Part shown: positions 58,638-64,000 of the stretch, one piece after another
Layout of the letters: each line of letters starts with the position of its first letter
Position numbering within the stretch: the first letter of the stretch is position 1
Assembly (NCBI RefSeq): GCF_026191185.1
Contig: NZ_JAPHOV010000001.1
Span: 925,001 to 989,000 of the forward strand
Source: Legionella sp. PATHC032
GTDB lineage: Bacteria > Pseudomonadota > Gammaproteobacteria > Legionellales > Legionellaceae
Direction of reading: 5' to 3'
Length of the DNA: 64,000 nucleotides
The notes under the pieces: generated by a model
The model's database searches: none
Seen by the model: only the letters and a program-made list of their open reading frames with translations
Told to the model about the DNA's origin: nothing
Made by a program: the position numbers and the translations under genes

Positions 58638-58693
58638 CTCCTTTAGGGTTGTATCATAGTTTAAAGGATAATCTATGATGCAGCCTAAAGGAG
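58638..58693. ncRNA. Long near-perfect hairpin after the valine cluster
   Basis: Arms of 22 and 21 bases, 58638-58659 and 58673-58693, pair through about 21 base pairs around a 13-base loop. The two differences in the middle are U-G wobble pairs if the + strand is transcribed, plus one bulged G. That pattern suggests an RNA structure. The call as RNA element is tentative; it could simply be the operon's 3' end structure (no U-tract follows). Confidence 0.4.
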
Positions 58694-58809
58694 CAGTTAA
58701 AAATAATCATGCAAATACGTTATCTCCAAAATATCCCCTGCTTCCAAAGAATTTCAAGCTTCCGGTTGTAAGCAACGGTGATTACTGTACCTATTACAAT
58801 TATGAGTGA
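58675..58809 (+). CDS. Possible 44-residue ORF
   Basis: ATG at 58675 with AAAGGA about seven bases upstream opens a 44-codon frame reading MMQPKGAVKNNHANTL, then SPKYPLLPKNFKLPVVSNGD and a Tyr-rich end. It overlaps the 3' end of the opposite-strand gene at 58754 by 56 bases, and its ribosome-binding site lies in the loop of the hairpin above. Function unknown and existence uncertain. Confidence 0.2.
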   Translation: MMQPKGAVKNNHANTLSPKYPLLPKNFKLPVVSNGDYCTYYNYE

Positions 58810-59620
58810 AATAATATTTTAGATTAGACACAAATATCTGCTCACCATTTTCCATAAGGAAAATTCGCTCAGGTTGCAGTTCGACGAAATTCGAATCCAT
58901 TAATATGGCTTCATAAACGCTTGAGGCATTAACGAATATCCACTTGTCCAGGAAAGGTAGAATTTTATTGGGATCATTGGTAAAGAAATTTTGATAGACA
59001 TCAGTAAACAATTTATTTCTCATTTCATAATTGCTTTTGAAGTAGAAATTGCTGCGATCTTGCTTATATTCTACGAAGGGCGGTTTATTAGGATTTTTTT
59101 TCATTCCTGCCGAGATGGTTAAGGCAACAACAAGAGCTTTTGCGGGTTCAAAAGTCAATGGTGTGCCTAACAGAGTGGAACCATTATTTTTTGCCAGGTA
59201 AGTTTCTAATAATTCAACGGCATCATCCGTTAGTGGATCTAAATAACTGTTGATGAGGAAGCCAGTAGCCATATTGGTATCCGGATTATAAGTGCAGCTA
59301 ATATAAGTATTGTAGGTAAATTTATCAGGAGCAAAAGGAGCTACGATTTTTTCAAGGATTTCTTCGTGTACTTGATCGCAGTCTAATTGTTGTGATTCCA
59401 GCGAACCGGAGATACGAATAATTTGAGTCGGGTAGTCAATGCTTCTGACATTAGGTTGAAGTAAATTCAAGTAAGTCGATTCACTGGAATAGGATTTAAC
59501 AAGAGCATTTTTACTTGGTGGAATATTCGTTAGAAAGACATCTCCTTTGTCATTTTCAGGTTGGCTGAATGCACAAACGGGGAGTAAAACCAGTGGAGCA
59601 ATAAAATGATTGAATCTCAT
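58754..59620 (-). CDS. Secreted protein of unknown function
   Basis: A 288-residue protein with a signal peptide (about 1-19, ending CAFS). The mature part has four Cys, in LDCDQVHEE, ISCTYNP, and the C-terminal HNCNRYSNHRC, consistent with two disulphides. No recognised domain. AAGGAG is eight bases upstream of the ATG at 59620, and a perfect 11-base-arm AT palindrome (59633-59657) lies just before that. It is monocistronic. Confidence 0.75.
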   Translation of the reverse strand: MRFNHFIAPLVLLPVCAFSQPENDKGDVFLTNIPPSKNALVKSYSSESTYLNLLQPNVRSIDYPTQIIRISGSLESQQLDCDQVHEEILEKIVAPFAPDKFTYNTYISCTYNPDTNMATGFLINSYLDPLTDDAVELLETYLAKNNGSTLLGTPLTFEPAKALVVALTISAGMKKNPNKPPFVEYKQDRSNFYFKSNYEMRNKLFTDVYQNFFTNDPNKILPFLDKWIFVNASSVYEAILMDSNFVELQPERIFLMENGEQIFVSNLKYYFTHNCNRYSNHRCLQPEA

Positions 59621-59632
59621 AGCAAACTCCTT

Positions 59633-59657
59633 TTTAAATTAAATCCTTTAATTTAAA
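59633..59657. promoter_or_regulatory. AT-only palindrome in the leader of the secreted-protein gene
   Basis: Perfect arms TTTAAATTAAA and TTTAATTTAAA separated by three bases, 13 bases upstream of the ATG at 59620 (minus strand), immediately ahead of its ribosome-binding site. It may be a protein-binding site or leader hairpin. Confidence 0.35.
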
Positions 59658-59797
59658 GAACCAGTTTAGCAGGGAACAGAATGGATCAAATTTTAATCAT
59701 AAGTGCTCGCATGAAAACAGGCCCTAATTTTGAGTATACAGCAATGATTCCAATTGGCTATATCATGGATAAGGAAAGTTTTTTGCAATGACTAAGG

Positions 59798-59827
59798 TAG
59801 CGTTCTCCTGGTAATAATAGAGCGCTA
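59798..59827. terminator. Hairpin downstream of the membrane-protein cluster
   Basis: TAGCGTTCT and AGAGCGCTA (one G-T pair) around a 12-base loop, 45 bases past the stop at 59872 of the minus-strand cluster. No strong U-tract. Confidence 0.4.
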
Positions 59828-59871
59828 CTAACTGATTGCTAGAGTGTCCTGGATCAGTTCATTTAGGATGA

Positions 59872-60288
59872 CTAAGTTCCAGTAGGATGCAATAATCGTC
59901 CTGCTTGAAATTCTTCCTGTTTTGTATTTGGCATTGTTTGTTTTGGTTTTTTATCAAAAAGGAAACTATAATTTTCAGTATTGATAACTTCTTGTTGAGG
60001 TTCAACCGTCAGATCTTTTTGAGAGTAGGTTTTTGCAATTTTTCTAATATACTCCATGTCTTCGTCGAGATATAAATCAGATTCAACCTCATCATGCTCA
60101 AATTCCAAACGGTAACGGTCATCCAGTTGTGTATTGCGATTGATATGCATATAGATACCGCCAACGGTTAACGCAGCACACGTAACAGAAGAAAAGGCGG
60201 CGGGAATCGCTATTGCTATAACTGGCGATACAAAAAGTACAGGAGGCAGAAACATGCTAATACCGCTTAAAACAATTAATCCAACCAA
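59872..60288 (-). CDS. Membrane protein of unknown function, apparently frameshifted at its 5' end
   Basis: As it stands, 138 residues from a TTG at 60288: two hydrophobic helices (about 1-45) and a charged C-terminal part (DDRYRLEFEHDEVESDLYLD, QEEFQAGRLLHPTGT). The same frame stays open upstream to about 60352, reading YANSDRNLFGFTKVPLIGLG before the present start. An ATG at 60371, overlapping the stop of the upstream gene by 8 bases, opens another frame, MNSEQHD, that would join it after a single -1 shift near 60350. So the intact gene was probably 59872-60371, about 166 residues. Function unknown. Confidence 0.55.
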   Translation of the reverse strand: MVGLIVLSGISMFLPPVLFVSPVIAIAIPAAFSSVTCAALTVGGIYMHINRNTQLDDRYRLEFEHDEVESDLYLDEDMEYIRKIAKTYSQKDLTVEPQQEVINTENYSFLFDKKPKQTMPNTKQEEFQAGRLLHPTGT

Positions 60289-60363
60289 TGCTCCCAGACC
60301 AATAAGCGGTACCTTAGTAAAACCAAATAAATTTCTATCAGAGTTCGCATATCATGCTGCTCG

Positions 60364-60912
60364 CTATTCATTAGTCGGGCACATGTAGTTTAAACCCGTT
60401 CTTTGATAGTCATTAGACCCTATCCAATAAAAATCTTCCTCAGCATCTATATAGTCGTGTGCTTTTTTACGAGCATAAAACTCCGCACCAACTGCAATTA
60501 ATGGCATTGCAATCATCATTGCTGGTAATAAGAAGGTCGCCATTGGTACAAAAAAAGCCGTAATCGTAGCCGCAACAGTAAATAGCAAGGTTGCTAGTAC
60601 CACTGGGCCGAAAGTTGCAGCTACACCCCATGCTATTCCTTGAGCTACTTTATCGTTTGTTCTTAACAAACTGGTTTGTTGGGGTTGGTGGCCTAATAGA
60701 AAATAGGGCAAGTTGGCATGCGTTGCAAAAATATCGTTCACCACACCATAAAGAATTCCACTTAAATAGGCAGAAGCACCCACAAATAAACCAGTTGTGA
60801 TGGCTGTTAACCAAAAGGGAGCGGTAAAAAAAGCTGTGTAGATAAATAATAGAATCATTACAGCAGAAATACCAACACCAATAAATCCATAGCGCAGTAA
60901 TTTCTGCAACAC
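60364..60912 (-). CDS. Membrane protein of unknown function (possible C-terminal part of a split gene)
   Basis: A 182-residue protein from GTG at 60912 (AGGA upstream), with four hydrophobic helices in two hairpins (about residues 9-30, 33-58, and 98-120, 124-146) and a polar C-terminus ending NYMCPTNE. The frame is open upstream of the GTG, reading LQNTVPSSQVIIGQELAQDD. That joins the end of the gene at 60936 if one T is added to a T5 run at about 60978-60982. It may therefore be the C-terminal portion of a protein of about 300 residues. No family recognised. Confidence 0.55.
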   Translation of the reverse strand: MLQKLLRYGFIGVGISAVMILLFIYTAFFTAPFWLTAITTGLFVGASAYLSGILYGVVNDIFATHANLPYFLLGHQPQQTSLLRTNDKVAQGIAWGVAATFGPVVLATLLFTVAATITAFFVPMATFLLPAMMIAMPLIAVGAEFYARKKAHDYIDAEEDFYWIGSNDYQRTGLNYMCPTNE

Positions 60913-60935
60913 ATCGTCCTGTGCTAATTCTTGAC

Positions 60936-61256
60936 CTATAATAACCTGGGATGACGGTACAGTATTCTGTAAAAACCATGTTGTTTTAAATAGTTGACTG
61001 TAGAACTCTCTGTATCTTTTGATTCTAATTCAATAATAAATTTATTAACGAGTTGAATGGCTTGACTTAAATTACTTTCATTACTTAGTTTTAATTGGTA
61101 ATTTTCTATTAATTGATAGATTTCATGTTCTCTGGAAAGCTGTTTTTTGGCATCCTCAAGTAACAAATTCAAAATCTTTATTTGTTGTGATTCATTGAAT
61201 GTCTGTTTTCCATATTGTTGCATCGATTTTCTTAATTCTGATTCTGACGTTGACAT
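60936..61256 (-). CDS. Short helical protein, possible N-terminal part of a split gene
   Basis: A 106-residue soluble, alpha-helical, Gln/Leu/Glu-rich stretch (QIKILNLLLEDAKKQL, YQLKLSNESNLSQAIQLVNK) with coiled-coil character. It ends soon after NYLKQHGFYRI. Restoring frame at the T5 run would continue it as KQHGFLQNTVPSSQ into the membrane part encoded at 60364-60912. The ATG at 61256 is used; GTG at 61268 is in frame. It is divergent from prfC. Confidence 0.5.
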   Translation of the reverse strand: MSTSESELRKSMQQYGKQTFNESQQIKILNLLLEDAKKQLSREHEIYQLIENYQLKLSNESNLSQAIQLVNKFIIELESKDTESSTVNYLKQHGFYRILYRHPRLL

Positions 61257-61291
61257 GTACGGCTTCACAAAAAAACGGTAATTTTATCAAT

Positions 61292-61321
61292 AAAAATCAA
61301 ATTGATCAATAATTGATTTTT
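61292..61321. promoter_or_regulatory. AT-rich inverted repeat upstream of prfC
   Basis: AAAAATCAA and TTGATTTTT, perfect 9-base arms with an inner TTGATCAA palindrome. It lies between divergent starts at 61256 and 61466, so it is in a promoter region rather than at a transcript end. Confidence 0.3.
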
Positions 61322-61465
61322 AAGTTTAAAATTTGAGTGACACGCCTGAACACTATAATGAAATGGATAAACACCAGCGAGACTTTAATTTATAACGAAA
61401 AAATTGTTAGTTTTGTACTTTTCCTTTACAATTCACAGCAATTAATTACTTACTTAGAGATTCAC

Positions 61466-63046
61466 ATGTCTGATTTTTATCAAGACTTTAATAAAAGGCG
61501 AACTTTTGCAATTATTTCTCACCCTGATGCAGGAAAGACCACTGTAACTGAAAAATTATTGCTTTTCGGAGGAGCTATTCAGCTGGCAGGTACGGTTAAA
61601 GGCCGTAAAGCAGACAGGCATGCCACTTCTGATTGGATGGAAATGGAAAAAGAAAGAGGGATTTCGATTACTACTTCAGTAATGCAGTTTGTACATAATC
61701 AACATGTCATCAATTTGCTTGATACACCCGGCCATGAAGACTTTTCTGAAGATACGTATCGTACTCTGACAGCTGTAGATTCTGCTTTAATGGTCATTGA
61801 TGTGGCCAAAGGGGTAGAAGAGCGGACTGTAAAATTGATGGAAGTTTGCCGTTTACGTGATACACCTATCATGACTTTTATCAATAAGTTGGACAGGGAA
61901 GGGCGAGAGCCTATTGATTTGCTCGATGAAGTAGAGTCTGTTTTGGGCATTCAATGTGCCCCAATTACCTGGCCAGTTGGAATGGGAAAACGCTTCAAAG
62001 GAATTTATCACCGCTATCAGGATATTATTTATTTATATCAGCAAGGAAGTAATGCAAAAAAAATAGATGCTACGCAGATTAAAGGTTTGGATAATCCTCA
62101 ATTAGATGAATTGATCGGTGACAGTGCAAACGAACTCAGAGAAGAAATTGAATTAGTCAGGGGGGCATCCCACGAGTTTAATTTGCAAGATTATCTCGCA
62201 GGCAAAATGACTCCCGTGTATTTCGGTTCAGCAATTAATAATTTTGGCATTAAAGAATTATTGGATGATTTTGTTGAGTATGCGCCGGGTCCTCAACCGC
62301 GAGCTACACAGGAGAGGACTGTTTATCCGAATGAAGAAACCTTTTCCGGCTTTGTTTTTAAAATTCAAGCCAATATGGACCCCAAACACAGAGACCGAAT
62401 TGCTTTTGTGAGAGTTTGTTCGGGTTCTTATAAGAAGGGAATGAAATTAAGCCACTTGCGTATAGGAAAAGAAGTGCAGATTTCCAATGCATTAACTTTT
62501 ATGGCAGGCGATCGATCACACACAGAGCTTGCTTTGGCTGGTGATATTATTGGTTTGCATAATCATGGCACCATTCGTATTGGTGATACTTTTACACAGG
62601 GTGAGCAATTGAAATTTACTGGAATTCCTAATTTTGCTCCCGAATTGTTTAGGCTTGTCAGGCTGAGAGACCCACTAAAGAGTAAAGCCTTACTCAAAGG
62701 ATTAATTGAATTATCTGAAGAAGGCGCAACCCAGGTATTTAGGCCATTGAACAGCAATCAGTTAATATTAGGGGCTGTTGGGATATTACAATTTGATGTG
62801 GTAGCGCATAGACTCAAACATGAATATAAAGTCGATTGTATTTATGAATCAGTCAATGTGACTTGCGCTCGGTGGGTTTATTCTGAGGATGAGAAAGCAA
62901 TGAGCGAGTTTCGTACCAAAGCGTATGATTATTTGGCTTTGGACGGAGGAGATATGCTTATGTACTTGGCGCCTACTAAAGTGAATTTGACAATGGCAGA
63001 GGAACGCTATCCCAAGATTAAGTTCTGCGCTACTCGAGAACATTGA
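61466..63046 (+). CDS. prfC: Peptide chain release factor 3
   Basis: GTPase that recycles RF1/RF2 from the ribosome after termination. The 526-residue protein has G1 [15 protein letters not shown], the G2 region [13 protein letters not shown]3 [16 protein letters not shown] and G4 NKLDRE, and the RF3-specific domains after residue 280. I use the ATG at 61466 ([16 protein letters not shown], the family start); the frame is open from 61337 but those 43 residues are not RF3-like. Confidence 0.97.
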   Translation: MSDFYQDFNKRRTFAIISHPDAGKTTVTEKLLLFGGAIQLAGTVKGRKADRHATSDWMEMEKERGISITTSVMQFVHNQHVINLLDTPGHEDFSEDTYRTLTAVDSALMVIDVAKGVEERTVKLMEVCRLRDTPIMTFINKLDREGREPIDLLDEVESVLGIQCAPITWPVGMGKRFKGIYHRYQDIIYLYQQGSNAKKIDATQIKGLDNPQLDELIGDSANELREEIELVRGASHEFNLQDYLAGKMTPVYFGSAINNFGIKELLDDFVEYAPGPQPRATQERTVYPNEETFSGFVFKIQANMDPKHRDRIAFVRVCSGSYKKGMKLSHLRIGKEVQISNALTFMAGDRSHTELALAGDIIGLHNHGTIRIGDTFTQGEQLKFTGIPNFAPELFRLVRLRDPLKSKALLKGLIELSEEGATQVFRPLNSNQLILGAVGILQFDVVAHRLKHEYKVDCIYESVNVTCARWVYSEDEKAMSEFRTKAYDYLALDGGDMLMYLAPTKVNLTMAEERYPKIKFCATREH

Positions 63047-63065
63047 TGAACAGGATTTGAATTTT

Positions 63066-63097
63066 CGCACCCCATTACTGTTCAGTGTTGGGGTGCG
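63066..63097. terminator. GC-rich hairpin between prfC and the convergent gene
   Basis: Perfect 9-base arms CGCACCCCA and TGGGGTGCG around a 14-base loop, 20 bases after the prfC stop and 15 bases before the convergent stop. No U-tract on either side; position favours a shared terminator. Confidence 0.5.
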
Positions 63098-63111
63098 GTT
63101 AGCTCAATTCT

Positions 63112-63495
63112 TTATGCAGTACAAGTTGCTTTGAGAGTATGCGGTCCAAAATTAGTAATTTGAACTTTTGCTCCAGATTCTGCGCTTAGTTTTAAAATGT
63201 CGCCGGAATGGACAGTCACTTTCATGGTGTTTCCTTTAGAGAGCGTAACACCATTAATTTTACCTGCTTTTGCGAGCGCCTCTGCAAAAAGTTCATTCGA
63301 TGGATCTTCACTGGTAATTTTACAATCGGCTGCTACTTCCCAATACAAATAATTAACAAAGACTAGAGGTTCGTTAGGTGGAAACTCGTATTCAAGAGTT
63401 ACTCCAGCCTGGAGCGCGTGAGTCACACTGGAATAAGTGTTTGAACTAAATGTTGCCACTGCGCATAACAACGTAAAGCCGATTTTTCGTAGCAT
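63112..63495 (-). CDS. Small secreted protein of unknown function
   Basis: A 127-residue exported protein. It has a signal peptide (about residues 1-22, ending NTYS) and a beta-rich mature domain beginning VTHALQAGVTLEYEF, with Cys in ADCKITSEDP and at the C-terminal end (LKATCTA) that may pair. I do not recognise the family. The ATG at 63495 has GGAG nine bases upstream; an in-frame start at 63537 would prefix 14 residues. Confidence 0.75.
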   Translation of the reverse strand: MLRKIGFTLLCAVATFSSNTYSSVTHALQAGVTLEYEFPPNEPLVFVNYLYWEVAADCKITSEDPSNELFAEALAKAGKINGVTLSKGNTMKVTVHSGDILKLSAESGAKVQITNFGPHTLKATCTA

Positions 63496-63629
63496 AGATA
63501 TATCTCCATTATGAAAAATTAACAGGCTAAGATACATTTATTTTGCTTCATTGGCAAATTAAAAGGCATTTGCGTGGATTGAACCGGGTACCCACCCCGT
63601 CAGAAATTATTGTTTTTATTTTGAAAGGG

Positions 63630-64000
63630 TTATATTTCTCCCAGAGCCTTAGCTATTGATTCAGTCATTACTTTGGCATCACCAAAAAGCATATAGGTAT
63701 TGTCATGAAAAAATAAATCGTTTTCCACCCCTGCATAACCAGGAGATAAACTGCGTTTGACGAATAAGACCGTTTTGGCTTTTTCAACCTCCAGGACAGG
63801 CATTCCATAGATTGGGGAGGCGGGATCGGTTTTGGCCGCAGGGTTGGTGATATCATTTGCTCCAATCACGTAAGCGACATCACAGGCAGTAAAGTCTCTG
63901 TTAATTTCACTCTGCTCAAAGACTCTGTCATAGGGGATATTGGCTTCAGCAAGCAATACGTTCATATGGCCAGGCATGCGCCCAGCAACTGGGTGTATTG
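63630..64000 (-). CDS. pntB: NAD(P) transhydrogenase subunit beta, 3' part
   Basis: C-terminal part of PntB; the gene runs off the right edge, so its start is beyond the window. Visible residues comprise domain III with [20 protein letters not shown], then [20 protein letters not shown] and [20 protein letters not shown], which bind NADP(H). The enzyme couples proton flow to hydride transfer between NADH and NADP+. About 123 residues are inside the window. Confidence 0.96.
   Translation of the reverse strand, partial: IHPVAGRMPGHMNVLLAEANIPYDRVFEQSEINRDFTACDVAYVIGANDITNPAAKTDPASPIYGMPVLEVEKAKTVLFVKRSLSPGYAGVENDLFFHDNTYMLFGDAKVMTESIAKALGEI

Noticed and set aside
59681-59791. 36-codon + strand frame with AGGGA upstream (MDQILIISARMKTG...)
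   Set aside because: Short, no recognisable composition, and the ribosome-binding site is only moderate. It may be chance in a 251-base gap.
60936-61020. Programmed -1 ribosomal frameshift at the T5 run
   Set aside because: The site reads GGT TTT TAC, which is not a canonical X-XXY-YYZ heptamer, and no obvious downstream stimulatory stem was found. Kept as a frameshift observation without the programmed interpretation.

Overview
The window is an AT-rich gammaproteobacterial chromosome segment. Gene content, gene order and protein sequences match Legionella pneumophila or a very close relative: a LapE-LapG-LapD c-di-GMP adhesin-release locus, FleQ, a complete ccm cytochrome c maturation operon, and many short secreted or lipoprotein genes of unknown function. 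It is mostly core genome. I see no rRNA, tRNA, transposase, phage gene or CRISPR array. The only mobile-looking DNA is a small inverted-repeat family (two whole copies and one fragment).

Layout: (1) 133-4889 + strand: cation/proton antiporter, nadC, a MurG-like glycosyltransferase and an M20 peptidase, closely packed. (2) 4981-8431: ComEA-like helix-hairpin-helix protein, the mreBCD cell-shape operon, and a convergent pseudouridine synthase. (3) 8701-13799: lipoprotein, isocitrate dehydrogenase, a structured gene-free gap, then clpS-clpA. (4) 14023-19299: two LPS/glycan genes (family 2 glycosyltransferase, O-antigen ligase-like), then on the minus strand a Cys-rich secreted protein, a rhomboid protease, an M23 peptidase and xseA. 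(5) 19451-23795: lapE (with C-terminal SPOR domain), lapG, lapD. (6) 23931-26915: lipoprotein hydrolase, flavin monooxygenase and a convergent short-chain dehydrogenase. (7) 26953-33017, minus strand except for an unannotated Pro/Glu-rich miniprotein: kdsD-kdsC-lptC-lptA-lptB continuing into trpG-trpD-trpC.

(8) 33385-38940 + strand: mlaFEDCB, a gene remnant, ibaG, murA and a Nif3-family protein; with region 7 this is the outer-membrane biogenesis core of the window (KDO synthesis, LPS transport, phospholipid retrograde transport, peptidoglycan precursor synthesis). (9) 39129-42069 minus: an ABC exporter of MacAB/DevBCA type. (10) 42335-45980: secreted protein with duplicated six-cysteine domains, fleQ, a small charged protein and sohB. 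(11) 46128-52563 + strand: ccmABCDEFGHI and a dodecin. (12) 52619-58623: lipoprotein, Mpg glycosylase, recQ, and a three-gene valine/branched-chain acyl-CoA degradation cluster. (13) 58754-61256: unknown secreted and membrane proteins, including two adjacent genes that look frameshifted. (14) prfC, a small secreted protein, and the 3' part of pntB running off the right edge.

The least described items are the frameshifted membrane-protein pair at 59872-61256, the 55-residue Pro/Glu miniprotein at 27170, the inverted-repeat family, the long RNA-like hairpin at 58638-58693, the gene fragment at 36374-36547, and the two Cys-rich repeat proteins. No clearly new multi-gene system is evident; the Lap locus is the most distinctive functional module and is already known in L. 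pneumophila.
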